From contig DUJZ01000160.1 in the NCBI GenBank assembly GCA_013329565.1, forward strand, positions 1-12,746: DNA of 12,746 nucleotides. Direction: 5' to 3'. Both the position numbers and the translations under genes were made by a program. Source of the stretch: Methanomassiliicoccales archaeon. Its GTDB lineage: Archaea > Thermoplasmatota > Thermoplasmata > Methanomassiliicoccales > UBA472. The notes beneath the pieces were generated by a model, which saw nothing but the letters and a program-made list of their open reading frames with translations, made no database searches and was not told the origin of the DNA. Below are positions 1 to 5,875 of the stretch, piece after piece (positions within the stretch are counted from its first letter, which is position 1; each line of letters opens with the position of its first letter).

Positions 1-510
1 CTTCTCCCCGGCAGTGGGGAAGAAGACGTCCCCATGCCCGAAAAGCCTCTCGTACCAGGGCTGGATGGTGGTGACGCTCTGCACCTTCTCTATCTCGGTG
101 CTAGCGTACCTCAGGGTGAATATTCAGTAGCGGGTGATGATCCGCTGGTCGGTGACCACGAAGAGCACCCTGCTCAGATAGACGAAGTTGATGATCAGTA
201 GCAGCAATGCGAACGCTAGGGGTATCAGGTACATGTACCAATCCAGCGGTCTGTCGATCAGGGCGGTCCAGGTAAGGATGGCGATCCCGGCCAGCCCGCC
301 GACCAGACCGAGCTTCTTGCGGTCGGTGAGAATCATCAGCAGACATGCCACTGCCGCGATGACCAGCACCAGGATGTCGTCGCTGCTTTCGTAGAACAGC
401 CCCATCAGGACCGCATAGATCAGGGCGAAGACGGTCAGCAGCAAACCCTTTCTCATGATAATGATGGCGGCTGGCTTACCCTGCCATTTGATGCTCTCTC
501 CCGATGTCAG
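1..510 (-). pseudogene. Bacterial-PH-domain (bPH_2/DUF304-like) membrane protein, interrupted by in-frame TGA, partial
   Basis: I see an uninterrupted hydrophobic stretch from the ATG at 456, with about four membrane segments (GLLLTVFALIYAVLMG, DILVLVIAAVACLLMIL, LGLVGGLAGIAILTW, YLIPLAFALLLLIINFV). It leads into the PH-type sequence LFVVTDQRIITRY, then a TGA at 126-124. The same frame stays open to the window edge and still reads as the PH domain (IEKVQSVTTIQPWYERLFGHGDVFF). The family normally has Gly at the TGA position, so GGA to TGA is the simplest change. Upstream of 456 the frame also matches the family start (GESIKWQGKP, around 500-470) but has no ATG; a CTG at 510 could be an altered or non-canonical start. 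I read this as a decayed gene, or as one with sequencing errors. The family has no well-defined biochemical role. The remainder of the domain lies outside the window. Confidence 0.62.
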
Positions 511-815
511 ATGGTCCGAGGCCGGCGAACCGCCAGCAGCCCTGGATAGCAGCGAAGCTCCCTTGCCCCTCCCACATCTTTCTCCCTTTCTCGTATCCCG
601 GCCATACCGGACGCACCGGCCATCACGGCCCGAGGTACGGAGGAACCATGGCCATGCTAGATGCTATATTGATTTGTGATACCGTACCAGTGCTGGTGAG
701 TGTGGCGGTCGTGCCTTCGCCCGGTCTAGCGGCCTTCCCCATCCTTCTACTTGCACGGAGAGAGGGAAGCCATGCGTCCATATGCGAACTCCAAGGGACG
801 CAGGCGAGCAAAAGG
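511..815. other. Intergenic stretch with no supported gene
   Basis: Between the PH-domain gene and the eL41 promoter I see no RNA gene or recognisable protein. One small plus-strand frame (648-833, 61 codons) follows a GGAGG at 639-643 with only 4 bases of spacing. Its translation has no recognisable domain and it overlaps the eL41 promoter, so I do not call it. Confidence 0.5.
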
Positions 816-824
816 TTATTAAAG
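811..824 (+). promoter_or_regulatory. TATA-type promoter of the eL41/tRNA-Trp unit
   Basis: The sequence AAAGGTTATTAAAG resembles an archaeal BRE (AAAGG) plus TATA box (TTATTAAA, 816-823). It lies about 40 bases before the eL41 ATG. The expected transcription start, about 25 bases downstream of the box, leaves a leader of about 15-20 bases that includes the weak Shine-Dalgarno-like GGTG at 851-854. Confidence 0.5.
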
Positions 825-861
825 ACCCATTGAATCAGGGCAGCTAGTCTGGTGTGTACTG

Positions 862-969
862 ATGAAGAGAAGTTCACGCGCCTGGAAGAAGAAAGGCAAG
901 CAGCGCTGGAAATGGCGCAAGAAAAAGATGAGAAGGCGAAAGCACGCCCAGAAGATGCGAAAGCGTTAA
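862..969 (+). CDS. rpl41e: Large-subunit ribosomal protein eL41 (35 aa)
   Basis: This 35-codon gene starts at ATG 862 and ends at TAA 967-969. Over a third of its residues are Lys or Arg. It begins MKRSSRAWKKKGKQRWKW and ends RKKKMRRRKHAQKMRKR, with Trp residues in the pattern KQRWKWRKK. That is the signature of eL41, a single-helix protein of 25-38 residues on the intersubunit face of archaeal and eukaryotic ribosomes. A TATA box lies about 40 bases upstream and the stop is only 12 bases before tRNA-Trp, so the two may share a transcript. Genes this short are often missed by annotation pipelines. The main alternative is a chance basic frame, but the family pattern and the promoter argue against it. 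Confidence 0.78.
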   Translation: MKRSSRAWKKKGKQRWKWRKKKMRRRKHAQKMRKR

Positions 970-981
970 AGCTGAACCAGT

Positions 982-1153
982 GGGGGTATGGGGTAACACG
1001 GTATCCTCGCGGGCTCCAGTTAATATGGAGTGATTGCTAACGGGTTTGCTGATCCGGTGATGACTAACTGGAGCGATGACCTGTTAATTCGCGTGGGGTC
1101 GCTCCCCGCGTGGTGGAAACCCGCTGATCTGGGTTCAAATCCCAGTGCCCCCA
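982..1153 (+). tRNA. tRNA-Trp (anticodon CCA) with a 99-nt intron
   Basis: The acceptor strands are GGGGGTA (982-988) and TGCCCCC (1146-1152), with discriminator A1153 and no encoded CCA. The anticodon stem GCGGG (1009-1013) pairs fully with CCCGC (1120-1124). The anticodon CCA is at 1016-1018, followed by G37 (1019), then the intron 1020-1118, then A38 (1119). The T-arm is CTGGG-TTCAAAT-CCCAG (1129-1145). The intron sits at 37/38, the usual archaeal site. The bulge-helix-bulge is slightly relaxed: CTCC of the anticodon loop pairs with GTGG at 1113-1116 with one mismatch. The spliced tRNA is about 73 nt. The gene lies 12 bases after eL41. Confidence 0.92.
1020..1118 (+). ncRNA. Box C/D guide RNA inside the tRNA-Trp intron
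   Basis: The intron contains a C-like box GTGATTG (1030-1036), a D' box CTGA (1049-1052), a C' box GTGATGA (1057-1063) and a D-like box ATGA (1076-1079). The guide before D', CGGGTTT (1041-1047), pairs with AAACCCG across the 3' splice site; the fifth base upstream of D' faces position 39. The guide before D, TAACTGGAGC (1065-1074), pairs with ten bases spanning the anticodon loop and the 5' splice site; the fifth base upstream of D faces C34. This is the arrangement known for archaeal tRNA-Trp introns, which direct 2'-O-methylation of positions 34 and 39. Boxes C and D deviate from consensus. A GC hairpin (1091-1110) lies 3' of box D. Confidence 0.75.
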
Positions 1154-1174
1154 CCTCATTTACTTTCCAATATA

Positions 1175-1216
1175 GGCCAGCACCGTAAAAGGTGCGGCCC
1201 CTTTTTCCTTTTTTTT
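1175..1216 (+). terminator. Hairpin plus oligo-T terminator of the eL41/tRNA-Trp unit
   Basis: The arms GGCC-A-GCACC (1175-1184) and GGTGC-GGCC (1191-1199) form a stem with one bulge and a short loop. It is followed by CC and a T-rich run, TTTTTCCTTTTTTTT, ending at 1216. In archaea the T tract alone could terminate transcription. It begins about 20 bases after the tRNA. Confidence 0.7.
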
Positions 1217-1218
1217 AT

Positions 1219-1232
1219 ACCGTTCGAACGGT
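1219..1232. repeat. Perfect 14-bp palindrome, possible operator
   Basis: ACCGTTCGAACGGT is fully self-complementary and directly follows the T tract of the terminator. It lies about 90 bases upstream of the TATA box of the methyltransferase gene. The length and symmetry suit a dimeric helix-turn-helix repressor, for example of the TetR type. No regulator gene is adjacent. Confidence 0.45.
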
Positions 1233-1317
1233 CATATTGACTATTTTCGAGGGATCCGACACACATGAATCTTCGACACGCTCTGAATCGGACCTGCGGT
1301 TGATGGGGTTCTGCCGG

Positions 1318-1330
1318 GCGGTTATTAATA
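1318..1330 (+). promoter_or_regulatory. TATA-type promoter of the methyltransferase-like gene
   Basis: The AT-rich core GTTATTAATA (1321-1330) lies in GC-rich sequence, 35 bases before the ATG at 1365. Transcription would start near 1350 and leave a very short leader. No Shine-Dalgarno sequence is seen before the ATG, as in many single archaeal genes. Confidence 0.5.
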
Positions 1331-1364
1331 CCGGCAGCTTTCATCCACTGGCCTGAAGCCGCCC

Positions 1365-1934
1365 ATGAATGTGGCCTTCTTCGCCATCATCTACGTCCTC
1401 TGTGCCGCCCTCTACATCCGAGTTATCTTCATGACGATCATAGGGGACAGGAAGGCTCACCACAGCACCATGATGGACAAGCTGCTGGTATTCATGATAG
1501 TAGCCAGCATGGTGGCCCCTCTGGCCTACATTCTCACCCCGCACCTGAACATCGCGAATTACGCGGTGCCAGATGGACTGGCCTGGTTTGGGGCCTTGCT
1601 GATCACGGCTTCCCTGCTCCTCTTGCAGAGGTCCCATTCCGACCTGGGCATCAACTTCGCCCTGACACCGGGAGTGCACGGTGAACAATCGCTGATCGGG
1701 AAAGGCGTGTACCGTTACGTGCGCCACCCAATGTACGCATCGCTATGGCTGTGGGTGCTCTCCATGCCACTGTTGCTTCAAAACCTGATCGCCGGGGCCA
1801 TCTTCTTGGTGGTGTTCGGGGCTTTCTATCTTGCCCGCGTACCGGTCGAGGAAGCTCACATGACCGAGAAGTTCGGACAAGAATACCGGGAGTACATGGA
1901 AGAGACCGGGAGGCTTCTGCCACGGTTGAAGTGA
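1365..1934 (+). CDS. Isoprenylcysteine carboxyl methyltransferase (ICMT)/phospholipid methyltransferase-like membrane protein
   Basis: The 189-residue protein has about four to five membrane segments (residues 3-25, 40-58, 68-88, 124-152) and the family's C-terminal signature. That signature is YRYVRHPMYASLW at about residues 116-128, then a second hydrophobic pair, then EEAHMTEKFGQEYREYMEETGRLLP near the end. In ICMT and related enzymes, the RHPxY segment and the EE..L...G..Y..Y...V.R..P tail form the S-adenosylmethionine site at the cytoplasmic face. The methyl acceptor in archaea is unknown; lipids and small molecules are possibilities. The length is normal for the family. The gene stands alone behind its own TATA box, with a perfect palindrome upstream that may regulate it. 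The family call is firm, the substrate unassigned. Confidence 0.82.
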   Translation: MNVAFFAIIYVLCAALYIRVIFMTIIGDRKAHHSTMMDKLLVFMIVASMVAPLAYILTPHLNIANYAVPDGLAWFGALLITASLLLLQRSHSDLGINFALTPGVHGEQSLIGKGVYRYVRHPMYASLWLWVLSMPLLLQNLIAGAIFLVVFGAFYLARVPVEEAHMTEKFGQEYREYMEETGRLLPRLK

Positions 1935-2058
1935 ACTCCACCTAAGGTCCGTGTATACATCCCGTTCTAATGACATCGATGGGCCAGGTCGTTTGACGAT
2001 AGCTCGCTCCGTTGCGCAGATTTCTGCACCCGGTCTTAAAATTATTCGCAAGAACAGA

Positions 2059-2087
2059 TTATCAGTCGTCGAACTTGTTCCTGATAA
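2059..2087. repeat. Inverted repeat abutting the TATA box of the receiver-PAS gene
   Basis: TTATCAG (2059-2065) and CTGATAA (2081-2087) form a 7-bp inverted repeat. It encloses a second short repeat, GAAC-TT-GTTC (2071-2080). The element ends 3 bases before the TATA box, where an activator or repressor could act. No binding protein can be named. Confidence 0.35.
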
Positions 2088-2089
2088 CT

Positions 2090-2098
2090 TTATAAAAC
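2090..2098 (+). promoter_or_regulatory. TATA box of the receiver-PAS gene
   Basis: TTATAAAAC (2090-2098) is a strong archaeal TATA box. The transcription start expected near 2120 leaves a leader of about 50 bases before the ATG at 2171. Confidence 0.6.
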
Positions 2099-2170
2099 GC
2101 CCTCGGCATCCAAGCCTGAACCATACATGTTTACGGGATCGCCGGGACGGATGGGATGGGACGGTCTCCG

Positions 2171-3319
2171 ATGATGCGCTGCATTTACGTCGACGACGAG
2201 GAAGGGCTACTGGAGGTGGCCAAGGAGTTCCTCGAGCTGGAGGGTGACATTTCGGTGGACACGGTCTCCTCCGTTGAGACCGCTCTCAAGTTGCTCTCCG
2301 GTAGCACCTATGACGCCATCATCTCCGATTACCAGATGCCCGAGATGGACGGCATCAGCTTCTTGAAGAGGATACGTTCCGAAGGCAAGGACATCCCGTT
2401 CATCCTGTTCACTGGAAGGGGACGCGAGGAGGTGGTCATCGAGGCCCTGAGGTGCGGGGCCGACCATTACATCAAGAAGGGTGGCGACCCCATGTCCCAG
2501 TATGCCGAGCTGGCTAATCTGGTGCGGCAGACCGTTCGCCGCAAGGAGGCCGAGGAGGCCATCCGTTACAATGCCATTCGCTTCCGGGCGCTGATCGAGA
2601 ACACCCGCGACCTGGTCACAATAATCGACTGGTCCGGATACATCATCTATTCCAGCCCCTCGACCAAGAACGCTCTGGGCTATAACGTGGATGAGATCAG
2701 GGGGCGCAGCATCTTCAACTACCTGCATCCGGACGACAGGTACATCGAGGACATCCTGATGTACGTCGCCCAGAAGGACAAGTGCGGCCTACCAGCTGAA
2801 TTCCGCCTTCTGGCCAAGGATGGCGGCTACCGATGGTTCCGGGGGAGCGCCTCCGGGTACCTCGACGAGAAGGACAAGCGTCAGGTCATATTGTACGCAT
2901 GGTACATCGACGACCGCAAGAGCGTGGAGGACGAACTGGTGGCCAGGGACCGGGCCTACCAGGGTATCATGGAGCATTTGGATGAGATGGTCTTCATGCT
3001 CGACGAGATGGGCCGTTTCCTAATGGCCAACGACGCCCTGTGCGATTTTCTTGGCAGGTCCCGGGATTCACTGATGGGCGTTCCGGTCACAGACGTGGCC
3101 TCCCCGGTGAGCCAGGACCTCATGTTCTCGGTCGTGATGGGCAAGCTGAACGGTCATCATGCCCGGTCCAAACATATCTACCAGGTAGTTGATGGCAGGG
3201 GGGCCGATGTGGAGGTGGAGGTCGCCTCCTCGGTCATGGTGGCCAACGGATTGAAGTGCATCCTGGGGGTGGCCGTTCCCCGAGGGCGCTCTCCGCCGAG
3301 CGGCAGCCGGGCGATGTAA
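2171..3319 (+). CDS. Response-regulator receiver domain with two PAS domains (orphan signalling protein)
   Basis: The N-terminal receiver domain (residues 1-125 from ATG 2171) has the acidic pair in YVDDEEG, the phospho-acceptor Asp in IISDYQMPEMDG (about residue 53), the Thr in FILFTGRGREEVV and the conserved Lys in HYIKKGGDP. Two PAS domains follow, at about 138-255 (FRALIENTRDLVTIID... YRWFRGSASG) and 264-370 (MEHLDEMVFMLDEMGRFL). The receiver subtype with FTGRGREEVVIEA and GGDP is typical of methanogen sensor proteins, which often continue into a histidine kinase. Here the protein stops after the second PAS with no kinase or DNA-binding domain, so output is probably by protein contact. 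The last 14 residues (VPRGRSPPSGSRAM) do not look like a PAS end; a late frameshift is possible but not shown. An in-frame ATG at 2156 would add five residues. I prefer 2171 (or 2174) because the receiver strand MRCIYVDD begins there. Confidence 0.85.
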   Translation: MMRCIYVDDEEGLLEVAKEFLELEGDISVDTVSSVETALKLLSGSTYDAIISDYQMPEMDGISFLKRIRSEGKDIPFILFTGRGREEVVIEALRCGADHYIKKGGDPMSQYAELANLVRQTVRRKEAEEAIRYNAIRFRALIENTRDLVTIIDWSGYIIYSSPSTKNALGYNVDEIRGRSIFNYLHPDDRYIEDILMYVAQKDKCGLPAEFRLLAKDGGYRWFRGSASGYLDEKDKRQVILYAWYIDDRKSVEDELVARDRAYQGIMEHLDEMVFMLDEMGRFLMANDALCDFLGRSRDSLMGVPVTDVASPVSQDLMFSVVMGKLNGHHARSKHIYQVVDGRGADVEVEVASSVMVANGLKCILGVAVPRGRSPPSGSRAM

Positions 3320-3350
3320 AATTTATCCATTCGGTAACGCATCAGTGCCC

Positions 3351-4574
3351 ATGGCCGGTAGGGACCCCCTGAAGGTATACATCCTCAATCAGATGATCCA
3401 TTGGTTCTTTGTGGGATTGACCTTGCCGGTCCTGGTGCTCTACATGATGGATAAGGGACTGGACCTCTTCCAGGCCGGGATCGCCTTGTCCGTGTATTCC
3501 TGAACGGTCATCCTGCTGGAGCTTCCGACCGGCGGTCTCAGTGACTCAATTGGCAGAAAAAAGGTCTATCTCCTGTCCCTGGCGTTCTCTCTGTTCAGCG
3601 GAGGGGTCCTGCTGTTCGCCGAGGGCACACCACTTTTTCTGATCGGATTCGTCATCTACGGTATGGCGCGTGCCCTGTCCTCAGGATCCATGGACGCCTG
3701 GTTCGTGGATGAGTTCAACTCGGCCAATCCCGGGGATGACCTGCAGAAGGCCCTGGCCACGGCCAACGTGTTCATCCCGTTGGGCATAGGCTTCGATTCA
3801 TTGTTGGGAGGAGTGATCCCCATGCTAGCGTCCGACCTTCCCGCAGCGGTGGAAGGGATGAGCATCTACTCCGCCAACATAATGCTCATGATGATCGTAG
3901 TGGCCATCCAGATCGTCCTGAAATCTCTGCTGGTGGAGGAGAGGTCGTTCAAGCGCCAGATGGCCGAGGGATCTGGCCTCAAAGCCCTACCCGTGGTGCT
4001 CTCGGACGCGATATCCCACGGAATTAAGGACCGATTCACCTTCGTAATGCTGCTCTCCTCGGCCTTCATGGGGTTCGGCCTGCTGTCCGTTGAGCTGCTC
4101 TGGCAGCCCCGAGCCCAGATGCTGATAGCAGACCTGACCCAGACCTGGGCCTTCGGAGCGCTGGCCGCCGGTTATTTCGCCGCCTTGTCGGTCGGCAATC
4201 TACTGGCATCCTGCGGCTCGGCGCTCCTAGGGCGAAGTCTCCTGCGATCGCTCACCTGGATAAGGTCACTGAGCGGAACTGTGTTGGTGGTCCTGTCATG
4301 GCAATCCGGACTGCTGGGGTTCGCCATACTCTATTTGTTCCTCTATGCAGTGTTCGGGTTGGCCAATTCCCCGCATGCTTCCGTATTCAACGACCACATA
4401 CCCAAGCAGAGGCGTTCGACGCTGATGTCCTTCGAATCTCTCATGGTCCAGGCCGGTGGGCTGGTCGGTTCGCTGACCATTGGTTGGCTGGCCGAGAGCA
4501 GCGGCATCAACGCCGCATGGACCGCGGCCGGCATCGTGCTCGCGGCGTTCTCGACTACTTATGGACATCTTTAG
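3351..4574 (+). pseudogene. Major facilitator superfamily transporter interrupted by one in-frame TGA (codon 51)
   Basis: From ATG 3351 the frame reads a normal MFS N-terminus (PLKVYILNQMIHWFFVGLTLP, then GIALSVYS). It meets TGA at 3501-3503 and continues in the same frame as LLELPTGGLSDSIGRKKVYL, the diagnostic loop-2/3 motif A of MFS proteins. The frame then stays open to TAG 4572-4574. Motif SGSMDAWFVDEF after the third or fourth helix and about 12 hydrophobic segments overall fit a drug/metabolite efflux-type MFS of about 400 residues. An ATG at 3663 opens a 303-residue frame, but it would lack the first helices and motif A, so it is not a credible start. The C-terminus (AAFSTTYGHL) is abrupt; dropping one base near 4547 would give FSLLMDIFR and a TGA stop, so a second lesion is possible. 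Either a pseudogene or a gene with base-call errors; read-through cannot be excluded. A TATA-like sequence (about 3317-3327) suits a leaderless transcript. Confidence 0.8.
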
Positions 4575-4644
4575 ATGAAGGGGCGTGGAAGGTCCAACGA
4601 CGGATCTGGGCCGGGCGATACAACCCAGGCCACCTGATTCTTTT

Positions 4645-4651
4645 AAAAAAA
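4645..4651 (-). terminator. Oligo-T run downstream of the PIN gene (minus strand)
   Basis: On the minus strand a run of seven T (the A run 4645-4651 on the plus strand) lies about 120 bases after the PIN stop. It is the first strong T tract downstream of the long minus-strand gene series and could terminate that transcript. Confidence 0.35.
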
Positions 4652-4670
4652 TGATACAAATAAGGCGTAA

Positions 4671-4680
4671 TCTTTATATT
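4671..4680 (+). promoter_or_regulatory. TATA-type promoter in the convergent intergenic region
   Basis: TCTTTATATT (4671-4680) sits in AT-rich sequence and is preceded by a purine-rich BRE-like stretch (AAATAAGGCG). The expected transcription start, about 25 bases downstream, falls at 4699-4702, exactly where a long hairpin begins. No normal-sized gene starts there. Confidence 0.45.
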
Positions 4681-4700
4681 CAGCAATCAATCCTGAACAT

Positions 4701-4760
4701 GGGAGTACCCCGCGGACCTTCTCCAACTTCCCCACCATCAACGTTTTGCGGGGTCTCCTT
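4701..4760 (+). ncRNA. Candidate small RNA: 12-bp hairpin with C/U-rich loop
   Basis: GGGAG-T-ACCCCGC (4701-4713) pairs with GCGGGGT-CTCCT (4748-4759): 12 base pairs (one G-U) with a single bulged T. The loop is 34 nt and rich in C and U (CCTTCTCC, CTTCCCC, CCACC). A TATA box ends 20 bases upstream of the stem, so a transcript would begin at the hairpin. The loop resembles anti-Shine-Dalgarno sequence, as in some archaeal and bacterial small RNAs. Downstream, the RNA would run into the 3' end of the PIN gene in antisense. A 26-codon frame from ATG 4699 is an alternative reading. In the other orientation the hairpin could mark the 3' end of the PIN transcript. Confidence 0.35.
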
Positions 4761-4771
4761 TACCTTCCCTA

Positions 4772-5875
4772 TCATCTGATCTCCTTCCAGGGGAACCTGC
4801 TCTTGATCGCCGATATCACGCGCATGTCCCTGGCCAGCCTGTCGCTGAGCACCGATCCGTCCGGAACCCTCACCCGCACCTTCTCGTTCCTGTAATCGTC
4901 GACGGTCTTGCCCATCCACTCCCCCTTTATCCGTATCCCGGTGCCCTTCAGCGTCAAGGAGGTGTGCAATATGCTCAGGTCGTACAGCAGCTCGGTCATG
5001 AGCCAAGGGTCGTAGGAGATGGTCGTGGGAACCTCGTACGGATAGCTGATCAGGAGCGAGGGCACCTTGTGGGCATTGGCGTGCGCTCGCGTCTTATCGT
5101 CATTGGTAAGGAACAGCACGTCCACGCGTTGCTCGAACATCTCTGCCGCCACGGAACGAAGCATTTCGTCGTCCCTTGCCTCCTTGTCATCCACGAAGGA
5201 GCCGCCCTGCGCAGACCAGCAGTTGTAGCGCTGCTTCAGCGCCACCACCTCCGCCTGTCCGTTCAATGCCTTCCGTCCGTTCTTGTTGAGGCAGTTGAAC
5301 AGGTCGTCAGCGACGGTGCGGTCCCGCACGGCCCTTCTCAGTTCCTCAACGTCCCTACGGTCGTACTTCCTGCCGACCCGGCGGGACAGCTCCTCCTCGG
5401 CCATGGACGGTATCAGCACCTGCACCTTCTGCGGATCGAACGACCGGACGTTGCATCCTTTGCCCGCCAGAAGCAGCCTGGAGAACAGCCTGCGGTACAG
5501 AAGGTTGGTGTCAATCCCGAGGCACATCTGGCGCGGGAAGCGGTACGGGTCGCCGCGCCTCTCGTTGAAACGGTATATCTCGGCCATCAGGGCGTCCAGG
5601 TTGGTCGGCGGCATGAACAGGGAGGCTTGCAAAGCTTCGCGCAGGTCCAAGAACGTGGGGATATCCCTGGCCAGCTGCTCCCCCAGGGCGCTGGCGATCC
5701 TCCCGTGCGCCTCATCGTATTCCCCTTCCCTGGCAACCCACTGCACTTCTTGATGGTCCAGGTCCAGGGCCAACAGGTCAACGTCGAGCAGGTCCGAGCG
5801 CACGATGAGATTGCCTTTGCCGGCCATTCTGGATTCGTTGAGCACGACGGTGATGAACTCCTTGTCCACCTCCAT
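4772..5875 (-). CDS. PIN-domain nuclease-like protein coupled to a CARF-like gene
   Basis: The 367-residue protein has an N-terminal region of about 115 residues that I do not recognise, then a PIN-type nuclease core. The expected acidic residues are visible: D122 in CLGIDTNLLYRRL, E160-162 in PSMAEEELSRR, acidic residues at 229-236 (DDKEARDDE) and D259/D260 in FLTNDDKTRAHANAHKVPSLL, the classic last PIN strand. About 100 residues follow, with no named domain. PIN domains cut RNA with a metal ion held by these acids. At 367 residues it is far longer than a VapC toxin (about 130), and no antitoxin-like gene is adjacent. The ATG overlaps the upstream stop (TGATG), with a full GGAGGTG site 6 bases before it, so translation is coupled to the CARF-like gene. 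The pair therefore probably acts together as sensor and RNase. The gene ends in TGA immediately followed by TAG. Confidence 0.75.
   Translation of the reverse strand: MEVDKEFITVVLNESRMAGKGNLIVRSDLLDVDLLALDLDHQEVQWVAREGEYDEAHGRIASALGEQLARDIPTFLDLREALQASLFMPPTNLDALMAEIYRFNERRGDPYRFPRQMCLGIDTNLLYRRLFSRLLLAGKGCNVRSFDPQKVQVLIPSMAEEELSRRVGRKYDRRDVEELRRAVRDRTVADDLFNCLNKNGRKALNGQAEVVALKQRYNCWSAQGGSFVDDKEARDDEMLRSVAAEMFEQRVDVLFLTNDDKTRAHANAHKVPSLLISYPYEVPTTISYDPWLMTELLYDLSILHTSLTLKGTGIRIKGEWMGKTVDDYRNEKVRVRVPDGSVLSDRLARDMRVISAIKSRFPWKEIR

Noticed and set aside
648..833. 61-aa plus-strand frame behind GGAGG
   Set aside because: No recognisable domain, short Shine-Dalgarno spacing, and overlap with the eL41 promoter.
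852..1040. 62-aa charged frame (EEERQAALEMAQEKDEKAKA)
   Set aside because: It is the shifted reading of the eL41 gene and runs into the tRNA-Trp exon.
1091..1110. GC-rich hairpin (GCGTGGGG/CCCCGCG) as a terminator
   Set aside because: It lies within the tRNA-Trp intron and no T tract follows; it is more likely part of the folded intron.
124..3503. Genome-wide reassignment of TGA to Gly (as in genetic code 25)
   Set aside because: TGA ends the methyltransferase, PIN, CARF, ACT, RCK and antiporter genes at family-appropriate lengths, several times inside start/stop overlaps.
3501..3503. TGA as a selenocysteine codon
   Set aside because: The MFS family uses no selenocysteine at this membrane position, and no selenocysteine insertion element was apparent in the sequence after the gene.
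4772..5875. VapBC-type toxin-antitoxin pair for the PIN and its upstream gene
   Set aside because: The upstream protein is a 157-residue Rossmann-like domain, not a DNA-binding antitoxin, and the PIN protein is nearly three times VapC size.
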